Source of the DNA: JAUVXJ01 sp034430275
GTDB taxonomy: Bacteria; Chloroflexota; Anaerolineae; UBA7937; B3-Chlor
DNA: 16,575 bases
NCBI GenBank assembly: GCA_034430275.1
Contig: DAOUEW010000319.1
Span: 1-16,575, forward strand
Reading direction: 5' to 3'
The notes beneath the pieces are model-generated. The model was not told where the DNA came from and ran no database searches. It saw only the letters and a list, made by a program, of their open reading frames with translations. This document shows positions 1 to 7,668 of the stretch, piece by piece. Each line of letters starts with the position of its first letter. The stretch's first letter is position 1. The translations under genes were made by a program, and so were the position numbers.

Positions 1-1295
1 CGCCGCAACTGCATCTCGAGTATGGCGTCCGCCTGCAACTTGCTCAGCTTGAACTTCCGCTGGAGGTTTGTGCGGGCGGAATCCACTGTTCGCGATCGCC
101 GAATGGTAGCTATGACCTCATCCAGATGTTCCAGGGCGATCCGCAGCCCCTCCAGGATGTGGGCCCTCTCTCTGGCCTTGGCCAGGTCGTGGCGCGTACG
201 ACGGGTGATGATCTCCCTGCGGTGCTCTATGTAGTGAGCCATCATACGCTTGAGCGTAAGGACTCGCGGCTCACCGTCGACCAGGGCCAGCATGTTGACC
301 CCAAAAGTGGTCTGCATCTGGGTGTACTTGAAGAGCTGGTTGAGGACCGCGCGCGGTTGCGCACCTCGCTTCAGCTCGATGACGACGCTCATCCCATGGC
401 GGTCGGATTCATCCCGAAGATCAGCGATGGCCTGGATCCGTTTGCTACGCACTAGCTCTGCGATTCTCTCGATGAGCCTGGCCTTGTTCACCTGGTACGG
501 CAATTCGGTCACTACGATCCGGTGGCGGTTGCCGCGTATCTCCTCGATGTGCGCCTTGGCCCTGATGCCCACCAGGCCCTTGCCCGTGGCATACGCGTTT
601 CGTATGCTCTCTTCCCCCAGGATGACCCCGCCAGTTGGGAAATCGGGACCCTTGATCAGGCGCAGCAGGTCATCGGGAGCAATGTCGTCGAGTCTGTCAT
701 AGTTATCGATGAGGTAGATCAGACCATCACAGACCTCACCGAGATTGTGCGGTGGGATATTGGTCGCCATCCCCACGGCGATTCCTGACGCACCATTAAG
801 CAGCAAGTTGGGCAGCTTGGCGGGGAGCACCGCAGGTTCTTGGATCGTGCCGTCGAAGTTGTCCACGAAGGTCACGGTGTCCTTACCGATGTCCTCCAGC
901 ATTCCCTCAGCAATGGCGTGAAGGCGCGCCTCCGTGTAGCGCATTGCCGCTGCGCTGTCCCCGTCCACAGAGCCGAAGTTGCCCTGGCCGTCGACCAGCG
1001 GGTAGCGCATGGAGAAATCCTGAGCCATCCTGACCATAGCATCGTAAACAGCAGCATCCCCGTGCGGATGGTACTTGCCCAGAACCTCTCCCACGATGCG
1101 GGCGCTCTTCTTGTAGGCACGGTCGTGACGCAAGCCCATGTCGTACATGGCGTAGAGTATGCGGCGATGGACAGGCTTCAGCCCATCACTCGCGTCAGGC
1201 AGGGCCCTTGCCACGATCACGCTCATGGCGTAATCGAGGTATGAACCCTTCATCTCCTCGTCAATGTCTATGCGTCTGACCGTACCCAATTCCAT
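1..1295 (-). CDS. gyrA: DNA gyrase subunit A, N-terminal part (3' end outside window)
   Basis: This is the breakage-reunion subunit of the type II topoisomerase that introduces negative supercoils; it would pair with GyrB. 431 complete codons are visible, and the C-terminal coiled-coil end and beta-pinwheel lie outside the window. The start at 1295 gives MELGTVRRIDIDEEMKGSYL and has a GGGAG-like ribosome site about 8 bases upstream. Recognisable parts are DGLKPVHRRILYAM (37-50), the quinolone-binding helix KYHPHGDAAVYDAMVRMAQ (74-92), the catalytic arginine-tyrosine in AAAMRYTEARL (Arg119, Tyr120), and GASGIAVGMATNIPPHN. Position 81, equivalent to E. coli Ser83, is Ala (codon GCT at 1053-1055), while the equivalent of Asp87 is kept (Asp85). 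ParC is the alternative, but the motif set and the MAQDFSMRYPLVDGQGNFGS stretch fit GyrA better. The diagnostic GyrA box lies beyond the window. Confidence 0.93.
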   Translation of the reverse strand, partial: MELGTVRRIDIDEEMKGSYLDYAMSVIVARALPDASDGLKPVHRRILYAMYDMGLRHDRAYKKSARIVGEVLGKYHPHGDAAVYDAMVRMAQDFSMRYPLVDGQGNFGSVDGDSAAAMRYTEARLHAIAEGMLEDIGKDTVTFVDNFDGTIQEPAVLPAKLPNLLLNGASGIAVGMATNIPPHNLGEVCDGLIYLIDNYDRLDDIAPDDLLRLIKGPDFPTGGVILGEESIRNAYATGKGLVGIRAKAHIEEIRGNRHRIVVTELPYQVNKARLIERIAELVRSKRIQAIADLRDESDRHGMSVVIELKRGAQPRAVLNQLFKYTQMQTTFGVNMLALVDGEPRVLTLKRMMAHYIEHRREIITRRTRHDLAKARERAHILEGLRIALEHLDEVIATIRRSRTVDSARTNLQRKFKLSKLQADAILEMQLR

Positions 1296-1333
1296 AGGCT
1301 TCACTCCCAGCGCATGATCCAAGTACCTGATCG

Positions 1334-1362
1334 ATTATACTTCACCTAGGCCCGGATTTCCA
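1334..1362 (-). promoter_or_regulatory. Predicted sigma-70 promoter of gyrA
   Basis: On the minus strand there is a perfect -10 box TATAAT (1334-1339) and a 4/6 -35 box TGGAAA (1357-1362), separated by exactly 17 bases (1340-1356). It lies 38 bases upstream of the gyrA ATG and just beyond the terminator after groEL. This arrangement implies that gyrA is transcribed independently of groESL. Confidence 0.65.
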
Positions 1363-1370
1363 TGAATAGA

Positions 1371-1398
1371 GAAAAAGCCCCTCTTCTCAGAGGGGCTT
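1371..1398 (-). terminator. Rho-independent terminator after groEL
   Basis: Reading the minus strand, AAGCCCCTC (1390-1398) pairs perfectly with GAGGGGCTT (1375-1383) around a six-base loop (1384-1389). A run of T follows directly (1372-1376, then C, then TC). The hairpin begins 14 bases past the groEL stop codon and separates groESL from gyrA. Confidence 0.93.
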
Positions 1399-1412
1399 AG
1401 TGAACGCTCACC

Positions 1413-3050
1413 CTAGTACTGAGGGGGCATCGCCGGCATGGGGGGCTCTTTCTCCGGTATGTCGGTGATCAAAGCTTCCGTAGTCAGGATCATGGCCGCG
1501 ATACTGGCTGCATTCTCCACTGCGGAGCGAGTCACCTTCGCCGGGTCGATGATGCCCTTCACAGGCATGTCACCAAAGTCCTCTTCAAGCACATCGTACC
1601 CGATGTTCGCGTTCTTGTCGCTCTTCTGCAAACGCCGAACTTCCTCGAGCACTACTGCCCCGTCCCTGCCGGAGTTTTCCACTATCTGCCGTAGAGGCTC
1701 CTCCAGAGCGCGGCGAACGATGGACACACCTGTCGCCTCGTCACCCTTCAGTGTCTTGAGGTCTTTCGACTTGTCCAGCGCCGCTATGGCGTTGATCAGA
1801 GCCACGCCACCGCCGGGGACGATACCCTCCTCCACGGCGGCCCGGGTAGCTGAGAGAGCATCCTCTACGCGGTGCTTCTTCTCCTTCAACTCTACCTCGG
1901 TCCCAGCACCTACCTTGACGATGGCCACGCCGCCGGCGAGTTTGGCCAGCCGCTCCTGCAACTTCTCCTTGTCGTAGTCGGACGTCGTGGTCTCTATCTG
2001 GCCCTTGATCTGCTCGATGCGGCCCTTGATGTCGGACTCTTTGCCCTTGCCCTCGATAATCGTCGTGTCGTCCTTGGTGGAGATAACCTTGCCGGCCTTG
2101 CCCAGGTCGTTGATGGTAGCCGTCTCCAGTTTGCGCCCCACCTCTTCGGTGATGACGGTACCGCCTGTGAGAACGGCGATGTCCTGCAACATGGCCTTGC
2201 GACGATCGCCAAAGCCCGGTGCCTTCACAGCCAGAGCGTTGAACACGCCCCGGAGCCTGTTGAGCACCAGAGTGGCCAGAGCCTCCCCGTCGACGTCCTC
2301 TGCAATGACGACCACTTCCCGTTTGCCTATCTGCGCCAGCTTCTCCAGAACTGGCACGATGTCGGTGGCCGCGGAGATCTTCTTGTCGGTGATCAGCAGA
2401 TAGGGATCCTCCAGCACCGCCTCCTGCCGCTCAGGATCGGTCATGAAGTAGTGGGAGATGTAGCCTCGGTCGAGCTGCATGCCTTCGACATACTCCTTCT
2501 CGAAGCCCAGCCCTTTGCCTTCCTCGACGGTGATGACGCCGTCTTTTCCTACCCTGTCCATGACCTCAGCGATCAACTCGCCGATCTCCACGTCGGCGGC
2601 AGAGATAGCCGCCACGTGAGCGATCTCCTCCCTGTCCTTGACGTCGAGGCTCATGTCCCTCAAGGCCTGCACCACAACCTTGGTTGCCTTCTCTATCCCA
2701 CGCTTGAGGATCATGGGATTGGCACCGGCGGCGACGTTCTTCAGCCCCTCATTGACGATCATCTGGGCCAAGACAGTTGCCGTGGTCGTGCCGTCGCCAG
2801 CGACATCATTGGTCCTGGTGGCCGCCTCTTTCAAGAGCTGGGCCCCCATGTTCTCAAAGGGGTCCTCCAGCTCGATGTCCTTGGCCACTGTGACTCCATC
2901 GTGGGTAATGGTGGGGGCACCAAACTTCTTATCCAAAGCGACGTTACGCCCCTTGGGTCCCAGTGTGGTCTTCACGGCCCCGGCCAGCACCTCAATACCG
3001 TTCTTCAAAGATCGACGAGCTTCCTCGGAAAAGACCAGTTGTTTTGCCAT
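1413..3050 (-). CDS. groL: Chaperonin GroEL (60 kDa, 545 aa)
   Basis: This ATP-driven double-ring folding chaperone works in the cytoplasm with GroES. It is full length for the family. The N-terminus MAKQLVFSEEARRSLKNG is typical, followed by the nucleotide-binding KTTLGPKGRNV, the DGVTVAKDIELEDPFENMGA stretch and AGDGTTTATVLA, which contains the conserved ATP-site Asp. The apical domain includes AVKAPGFGDRRKAML. GVAIVKVGAGTEVELKEKK is followed by VEDAL with the catalytic Asp equivalent to E. coli Asp398, then EEGIVPGGGVALI. An AGGAGG ribosome site (3060-3065) lies 9 bases before the ATG. The C-terminus ends EPPMPAMPPQY and lacks the usual Gly-Gly-Met tail. It is the second gene of the groES-groEL operon, 93 bases after groES, and ends at the terminator at 1371-1398. 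Confidence 0.98.
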   Translation of the reverse strand: MAKQLVFSEEARRSLKNGIEVLAGAVKTTLGPKGRNVALDKKFGAPTITHDGVTVAKDIELEDPFENMGAQLLKEAATRTNDVAGDGTTTATVLAQMIVNEGLKNVAAGANPMILKRGIEKATKVVVQALRDMSLDVKDREEIAHVAAISAADVEIGELIAEVMDRVGKDGVITVEEGKGLGFEKEYVEGMQLDRGYISHYFMTDPERQEAVLEDPYLLITDKKISAATDIVPVLEKLAQIGKREVVVIAEDVDGEALATLVLNRLRGVFNALAVKAPGFGDRRKAMLQDIAVLTGGTVITEEVGRKLETATINDLGKAGKVISTKDDTTIIEGKGKESDIKGRIEQIKGQIETTTSDYDKEKLQERLAKLAGGVAIVKVGAGTEVELKEKKHRVEDALSATRAAVEEGIVPGGGVALINAIAALDKSKDLKTLKGDEATGVSIVRRALEEPLRQIVENSGRDGAVVLEEVRRLQKSDKNANIGYDVLEEDFGDMPVKGIIDPAKVTRSAVENAASIAAMILTTEALITDIPEKEPPMPAMPPQY

Positions 3051-3104
3051 CCTATTGTACCTCCTGTGCGCTGTATGCGGATCAATCCAGGCTAGAAAGC
3101 GACT

Positions 3105-3141
3105 GCGACAGCACGAAGCGTGAAACAGCAGCCGCTGTCGC
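3105..3141 (-). repeat. Inverted repeat in the groES-groEL intercistronic gap
   Basis: GCGACAGC (3105-3112) and GCTGTCGC (3134-3141) are perfect 8-base inverted arms around a 21-base loop. Inside the loop, CACG-AAG-CGTG (3112-3122) can form a second small hairpin, which shares one base with the outer arm. The structure begins 2 bases after the groES stop and lacks a T-run, so it is more likely an mRNA processing, stability or partial-attenuation element than a full terminator. Function is inferred only. Confidence 0.45.
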
Positions 3142-3143
3142 CG

Positions 3144-3461
3144 CTACTTCTTCTTCTTCGTCTTTGCTCCCTCGAGCACGGCGAGAACGTCCTTCTCCCC
3201 GAGTACCAGGTACTTGGTGTCGTCCAGCTTGACCTCTGTACCTGCGTACTTGGCAAAGATGACCCGATCGCCGTTCTTGACCTCCATGGGTGCCCGCTCA
3301 CCATTGTCCAGCAGACGCCCAGGGCCAACTGCCACCACCTTGGCCTCCTGTGGCTTCTCCTTGGCTGTCTCCGGCACATAGATGCCAGACGCCGTCATCT
3401 CTTCCTGCTCCACAGGTTCGACGACGATCCGATCAGCCAGTGGCTTGAGTTTCAATGCCAT
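3144..3461 (-). CDS. groS: Co-chaperonin GroES (10 kDa, 105 aa)
   Basis: GroES is the heptameric lid that closes the GroEL cavity. The family start is clear, MALKLKPLADRIVVEPVEQ, followed by the mobile loop that docks on GroEL, EEMTASGIYVPETAKEKP (20-37). Next come the beta-barrel strands AKVVAVGPGRLLDNG and VKNGDRVIFAKYAGTEV, and the KYLVLGEKDVLAVLEG end. A strong AAGGAGG ribosome site (3470-3476) sits 8 bases before the ATG. The protein is slightly longer than the usual 95-100 residues because of a basic AKTKKKK tail. It is the first gene of the groESL operon, with a perfect CIRCE operator and sigma-70 promoter upstream, so heat-inducible HrcA repression is expected. Confidence 0.98.
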   Translation of the reverse strand: MALKLKPLADRIVVEPVEQEEMTASGIYVPETAKEKPQEAKVVAVGPGRLLDNGERAPMEVKNGDRVIFAKYAGTEVKLDDTKYLVLGEKDVLAVLEGAKTKKKK

Positions 3462-3518
3462 TTCCCAATCCTCCTTCTTATGATATTCTCCCTTGTGGTG
3501 TATACCGAATCACACAAA

Positions 3519-3545
3519 TTAGCACTCTCAGTCCCAGAGTGCTAA
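3519..3545 (-). promoter_or_regulatory. CIRCE operator (HrcA binding site) of groESL
   Basis: TTAGCACTC (3519-3527), nine bases, then GAGTGCTAA (3537-3545) is an exact match to the CIRCE consensus, TTAGCACTC-N9-GAGTGCTAA. It lies 10 bases downstream of the -10 box, at about the predicted transcription start, and 57 bases before the groES ATG. In known systems HrcA binds here and represses chaperonin expression until heat or misfolded protein titrates GroEL. hrcA itself is not in the window. Confidence 0.98.
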
Positions 3546-3555
3546 TCTACTTACT

Positions 3556-3584
3556 ATGATACACTATTCCATTGAAAAGTGCAA
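3556..3584 (-). promoter_or_regulatory. Predicted vegetative promoter of groESL
   Basis: On the minus strand the -10 box is TATCAT (5/6 match, 3556-3561) and the -35 is TTGCAC (3/6, 3579-3584), with a 17-base spacer (3562-3578). CIRCE starts 10 bases downstream, so HrcA binding would cover the transcription start. The geometry matches housekeeping-sigma groESL promoters controlled by CIRCE. Confidence 0.7.
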
Positions 3585-3757
3585 GCCTACTCTCGAAGAC
3601 CCTGGATACGGTTTCCCCTCCTCTCCTACGCGAATCTCCCTTTTTTGCTGTTTTTCGCCGTTTCTCGGCACCAAATCGACTGTTTTGGTTGGAGTGGGGA
3701 CCAGAGACAACAAGCGTCGCTGTTCAGCCTGTCTTGTCAAGCCGACAACCGCGCGTC

Positions 3758-4864
3758 TCATTCCTCGCAGTAGTCGAGCCCATCCCAAGCCGGCTGAGCC
3801 CAGATGTCCAACTCCAAGGCCATCTCGAAGTACGGCACCGCCTGCTCGCAGTCTTCAGAGAGGTTGATGTAGGACCACCCGAGTGCGTAGTAGTACTCGG
3901 GCGCGTTCGAGCCGTAGTCGATGGCCTGGAGGAAGTTCGGGATCGCGTCCTCCCAGCGCATCAACCGGAAGTAGGCTATACCCAGGTGCCCGTAGGCGGT
4001 AGCATACTCTTCGTCCTCTTCGATAGCCTTGCGAAACCGGTCCGCCGCACGCTCGAATTCGCCCTGCTCCAGATACACCTGGCCCATGGTATCGTAGACC
4101 TCCGGGTTGTGGGGGTCCACGTTCTCGGCCAGATCAAGCTGGGCTACGGCCAACTCGTAGCGTCCCAAGACCCTGTATGTGCGCGCCAAACGGATGTACA
4201 GGTAGCTGAGGTTGGGCTGTAGCGATGCTGCCTCTGCGTATTCGGCCACGGCCTGGCTGTAGCTGCCCATCTTCTCGTAGACGTAACCCAGGTTGAGGTG
4301 AGTGACCCAACTCGACCCATCCAGGCGGACAGCGGTCTTGGCGCTCTCCAGGGCCTCGTCCCACCTGTCCTTGTCTGCGTAGGCCTCAGCCAGGTACGCA
4401 TGGCCCTCTGCATAGTCCTCATCCAGCTCTATCGCTCTCAGAGCAGCAGCCACTGCCTCATCGTACTGGCCGTTCCAGTCCAGTGCCATGGCGTGAAGGG
4501 CTTGAACCTCGGCGGTTTCGGGAGCCAGCTCGACAGCCTTGCTCGTCCTTTCCAGCGCTTCCGCGTGGTGCCCTCGAAGGGTGAGCAACCGTCCCAGTCG
4601 TGCATGTGCCACGGCGTTCGAGGGATCGAGCTCGGTGGCTCGTTCGTATTCCGCGATCGCCTCGTCTATCTTGCCCGCATCGAAAAGGTTGTCCGCTTCC
4701 TCCACGTGTCCTTCAGCGGTCTCCACGGGCTCCTCGGGAGGTTCCTGGCCCACCAGCTCCGGTCTTTCTACGATAGCATACACGGCCAGAGCGGCAAGAA
4801 TGATCAACAGCAACAGTATCCAGGCCAGGAAACGGCCTCTCTTTTTCTCTTGCTCGATGTACAT
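3758..4864 (-). CDS. Membrane-anchored TPR-repeat protein (368 aa)
   Basis: The protein has a short basic N-terminus (MYIEQEKKRGR), one hydrophobic segment at about 12-31 with no lipobox or clear cleavage site, and an acidic/proline linker (about 32-53, QEPPEEPVETAEG). About nine consecutive 34-residue tetratricopeptide repeats follow from about 54 to 353, each showing the W/L-G-Y-A-F-A-P pattern (for example AVAHARLGRLLTLRGHHAEA and PEVYDTMGQVYLEQGEFERA). This predicts an N-in anchor with the TPR superhelix outside the membrane, acting as a protein-protein scaffold. No enzymatic domain is seen and the partner is unknown. It starts 9 bases after the DUF3048 gene stop with only a weak ribosome site (AGG), so translational coupling is likely. 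A specific function cannot be assigned. Confidence 0.9.
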   Translation of the reverse strand: MYIEQEKKRGRFLAWILLLLIILAALAVYAIVERPELVGQEPPEEPVETAEGHVEEADNLFDAGKIDEAIAEYERATELDPSNAVAHARLGRLLTLRGHHAEALERTSKAVELAPETAEVQALHAMALDWNGQYDEAVAAALRAIELDEDYAEGHAYLAEAYADKDRWDEALESAKTAVRLDGSSWVTHLNLGYVYEKMGSYSQAVAEYAEAASLQPNLSYLYIRLARTYRVLGRYELAVAQLDLAENVDPHNPEVYDTMGQVYLEQGEFERAADRFRKAIEEDEEYATAYGHLGIAYFRLMRWEDAIPNFLQAIDYGSNAPEYYYALGWSYINLSEDCEQAVPYFEMALELDIWAQPAWDGLDYCEE

Positions 4865-4873
4865 AGACCTGGC

Positions 4874-5977
4874 CTAGCTGGTCTCCACGATGTCCACGTC
4901 AGGGACGACTTGCACCCACACGTTCCCCGGCTTGAGAGGGATAGGATCCCCATCCTCATCCACTATGGCTATCATATCCTCCTTGCTTTGGCGAACCCAC
5001 GTTCCCTCCGCTCTCAAGCCATCTCGGAAGACCAGGGCGGACCCTTGACCCAGCAGATCGATACGCACCGAGAAAGACCCGTATCCCTCGTCGATGTCCG
5101 TCGTCGTGTGCTTGGCCTGGAGAACCACGACGTTGGCCGCGGTTAGTGGCTCCCCGGTCGTCTCCTCCACGTGAAGCGAGTCGCCGGCATAGCGGACGTA
5201 GAAAGCATCCTCCTCAGCGTACTCCCAGCGCGCCCAGTTCTGGGTGGCATAGACCACCTTGATCTCGGAGACCTTGTCGTCCCAATCCACGGTGTCGCTG
5301 AAGGTGAATCCTGACCTGTCGGCGGGCCGCTGCCAACCGCCCTCCGCCACAGCCTCCCACAGCGCCTCGGTATCGCAGTACTTGTTGAAGGGACTGACTC
5401 TGCCAGAAACGGTGAAGAAGCCCTTAGCGCCGAAGTAGCCATCCATGTCCGGAAAGCCCGCGGCGTCAATCATGGGCAGCACGCGGTTGGCAGCACCGTA
5501 GTGGACCAGCACGGCGTCGAACATGTCCACCAGGTGCTCCACGTCGATCAGTCTGGCGCTGCGCACGGGACCTACCTGCTCGGCCCCCTGGCACAGAAAG
5601 ATCGCGCTGAAGCGGGTGATGGCGCCCTCTGCGAAGTGCTCGAACACCACGTCGGCCTTGTGCAGGCCTGAGGGTGGCCTGCTCCCCGGATAGTTGTCCA
5701 CCTTGATGTCCAATGGACGCCGCATGGCCATCGTCGGGTCCGCCATCTTCAACCCGGTCAGCGGGCAATAGTCGTAGCTCCTCTCCGGGGTCGGCGAGGC
5801 CACGACCACGGTCGCCGTGGGCGTCGGTTCCTCTGCGGCGGCCACGAAGGGTGTCTTCGTGGGGGTAGGCGTCGCCGCACTAGAGCGCTGCAGCACCGAG
5901 CAGCCATTGACTACCAGCACCATCAGCCCTGCCAGCAGGAGGGCAAACATCGGGAGTGCCCTACTCCGATGACTCAT
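4874..5977 (-). CDS. DUF3048 (YerB-type) lipoprotein, 367 aa
   Basis: The ATG at 5977 is chosen because GGAGG (5984-5988) sits 6 bases upstream and it gives a proper lipoprotein signal, MSHRSRALPMFALLLAGLMV followed by LVVNGC with the lipid-modified Cys at 26. In-frame upstream starts to 6112 would bury the signal. A Thr/Pro-rich stalk (about 35-64, with PTPTKTP and PTPTATV) leads to the DUF3048 domain. The family signatures are NYPGSRPPSGLHKADVVFEH, FAEGAITRFSAIF and GPVRSARLIDVEHLV, followed by VLVHYGAANRVLP. The C-terminal half has VVVLQAKHTT and a beta-rich end, fitting the DUF3048 C-terminal domain. B. subtilis YerB is a relative; its biochemical role is not established to my knowledge. 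The gene lies 91 bases downstream of gatB and 9 bases before the TPR gene, which may act with it at the cell surface. Confidence 0.9.
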   Translation of the reverse strand: MSHRSRALPMFALLLAGLMVLVVNGCSVLQRSSAATPTPTKTPFVAAAEEPTPTATVVVASPTPERSYDYCPLTGLKMADPTMAMRRPLDIKVDNYPGSRPPSGLHKADVVFEHFAEGAITRFSAIFLCQGAEQVGPVRSARLIDVEHLVDMFDAVLVHYGAANRVLPMIDAAGFPDMDGYFGAKGFFTVSGRVSPFNKYCDTEALWEAVAEGGWQRPADRSGFTFSDTVDWDDKVSEIKVVYATQNWARWEYAEEDAFYVRYAGDSLHVEETTGEPLTAANVVVLQAKHTTTDIDEGYGSFSVRIDLLGQGSALVFRDGLRAEGTWVRQSKEDMIAIVDEDGDPIPLKPGNVWVQVVPDVDIVETS

Positions 5978-6068
5978 CTCCCACCTCCACGTTGCGCCCA
6001 TGCGTCCCTGTTCTTCACACACCGGTGTATCCTTGCCCATGCGGATCCCGTCTACGGGAAAGTGACGA

Positions 6069-7523
6069 CTACTCCTCCCCCATGCTCCCCAGCCGCTGTG
6101 CAAGCAGATCATCGACCACCTGCGGATTCGCCTTGCCGCGCGTGGCTTTCATCACCTGCCCTACCAGGAAGCGCGAGGCCTGAGTCTTCCCCGCCGCATA
6201 ATCTGAGACCGCCTCTGGATTCTCTTTCAAGACCTGCTCCACGATCTCCGTCAGCTCTTCCGTATCGCTTATCTGCGTGAGGTCGCTCTCCGAGATGATC
6301 TCTCCAGCCGACCTACCGCTCCCGAACATCTCCTCAAAGACGCTCTTGGCGGTGCTGACGTTAATCTTTCCCGAGTCGAGCAGCTTCAGCAGTTCAGCCA
6401 ATTGGGCCGGCCGCACCTTGACTGCACCCACGTCGGCGCCGCTCACGTTCAGCAGCCGGAACAACTCACCCGTCAGCCAATTGCTCACAATCTTCGGTTG
6501 CGCGAACTCCGCTACGCACTCTTCGAAGTAGCTGGAAAGCGCCAGGTCTTCGGTGAGCAGCTCTGCGTCGTAGGCGGGAAGGCCGTACTCCGTCAAAAAA
6601 CGCTCGAACTTGGCGTGCGGCAGCTCGGACAGGCGCGAGCGCAGATCGGCGATCCAGGCTGCCGTCACCTCGAACGGCGGCAGATCCGGCTCAGGGAAGT
6701 AGCGGTAGTCGTGGGCCGCCTCTTTGATCCTCTGAACCTCGGTCTTCCCCAACTCATCCCGCCAGCCCACGGTCTGCTGGACCACGGTGCCCCCGGAGTC
6801 GAGAATCGCGGTCTGTCGCTCTACTTCACTCCTCAGCGCGTGCTCCACCGCCTGGAAGGTGTTCATGTTCTTGATCTCCACCCTGTTGCCCAGCGCCTTG
6901 CTCCCCTTGGGCCTCAGGGAGATGTTCGCCTCACAGCGGAAGGATCCAGCTTCCAGGTCCCCGGTGCTCACGTTCATGTAGCGCAGCAGCTTCCGGAGCT
7001 CTCTCACGTAGGCCTTCGCCTCCTCTGGGGAGCGCATGTCGGGCTTGGTCACAATCTCGATCAGAGGCACGCCCGAGCGGTTGAAATCCACCAGGGTGTA
7101 TCGCCCCTCACCGCCGTCGTGGTGGTAGAGTCGTGCGGTGTCTTCCTCCAGATGCACGTCGGAAATGCCAATCTCCTTGGGCTTGCCACCCACGTCGATC
7201 ACCAGACGCCCATTCCTGCCCAGTACGGAACTGTGCTGGGAGATCTGGTAGCTCTTGGGCAAGTCCGGGTAGAAGTAGTTCTTGCGGTCGAACCACACCT
7301 TGCCCTCGCTGACCTCGCACTGGAGGGCCAACGCTACCTGGAAGGAGTACTCCAGCGCCCGCCGGTTGATAGTCGGCAGAACACCCGGCATGCCCAAGCA
7401 TACCGGGCAGACCGCGGTGTTGGGGCCTCGATCGACGATGTACGCGCTGCAACCGCAGAACATCTTGCTGCTGGTGGACAACTGCGCGTGGACCTCCATG
7501 CCGATCACCACGTCGTACTCCAT
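6069..7523 (-). CDS. gatB: Asp-tRNA(Asn)/Glu-tRNA(Gln) amidotransferase subunit B (484 aa)
   Basis: GatB binds mischarged Glu-tRNAGln or Asp-tRNAAsn and activates the acyl group for amidation, using ammonia from GatA. The start at 7523 gives the canonical MEYDVVIGMEVHAQLSTSSK, about the usual 475-485 residues; an in-frame extension to 7589 has no family support. Zinc ligands are visible as CGC (23, 25) and CPVC (39, 42), followed by LGMPGVLPTINRRALEYS. Further signatures are FDRKNYFYPDLPKSYQISQ, LEEDTARLYH, DFNRSGVPLIEIVT and RYFPEPDLPPFEV. The C-terminal YqeY-like tail domain has NPQVVDDLLAQRLG. gatA and gatC are not adjacent, so this subunit is encoded apart from its partners. It has its own strong promoter at 7636-7664 and may be co-transcribed with the lipoprotein and TPR genes. 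Confidence 0.97.
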   Translation of the reverse strand: MEYDVVIGMEVHAQLSTSSKMFCGCSAYIVDRGPNTAVCPVCLGMPGVLPTINRRALEYSFQVALALQCEVSEGKVWFDRKNYFYPDLPKSYQISQHSSVLGRNGRLVIDVGGKPKEIGISDVHLEEDTARLYHHDGGEGRYTLVDFNRSGVPLIEIVTKPDMRSPEEAKAYVRELRKLLRYMNVSTGDLEAGSFRCEANISLRPKGSKALGNRVEIKNMNTFQAVEHALRSEVERQTAILDSGGTVVQQTVGWRDELGKTEVQRIKEAAHDYRYFPEPDLPPFEVTAAWIADLRSRLSELPHAKFERFLTEYGLPAYDAELLTEDLALSSYFEECVAEFAQPKIVSNWLTGELFRLLNVSGADVGAVKVRPAQLAELLKLLDSGKINVSTAKSVFEEMFGSGRSAGEIISESDLTQISDTEELTEIVEQVLKENPEAVSDYAAGKTQASRFLVGQVMKATRGKANPQVVDDLLAQRLGSMGEE

Positions 7524-7635
7524 ACACCCTACCCCTTTTCGGCTCTCTGTGCGCGAGGCAACCGGCACCCACCGTCCAGAACCTCTCACCGTCAGGCGAT
7601 CTTGCTGCCGCTCCTACGGCGGGTACCAAGGGCCA

Positions 7636-7664
7636 ATTATACAGACATAGTAGCAGCCTGACAA
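7636..7664 (-). promoter_or_regulatory. Predicted sigma-70 promoter of gatB
   Basis: On the minus strand, -35 TTGTCA (7659-7664, 5/6) and -10 TATAAT (7636-7641, 6/6) are separated by exactly 17 bases. The predicted start near 7629 leaves a leader of about 105 bases before the gatB ATG. It is back-to-back with the prfA promoter. Confidence 0.8.
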
Positions 7665-7668
7665 GCTC

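Noticed and set aside
1872..3095. A 407-codon plus-strand open frame opposite groEL
   Set aside because: It is antisense to an unmistakable groEL, its product (many His, Leu, Gly, Asp) resembles no protein family, and long antisense frames are expected opposite GC-rich genes.
3546..3757. A terminator after the TPR gene
   Set aside because: Only weak stems such as GCCG-AGAAA-CGGC are present, with no T-run on the minus strand, so I could not support one. Transcription may continue into groESL.
5977..6112. Longer N-terminus for the DUF3048 protein
   Set aside because: The extension places 45 residues before an obvious lipoprotein signal and has no ribosome site as good as GGAGG at 5984-5988.
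7524..7589. Longer N-terminus for GatB
   Set aside because: GatB proteins begin near the (Y/F)xxVIGxEVHxQL motif, and the extra 22 residues have no family support.
6402..7661. A 419-codon plus-strand open frame opposite gatB
   Set aside because: It is antisense to a clear gatB, has no ribosome site and has the composition of a codon-bias shadow.
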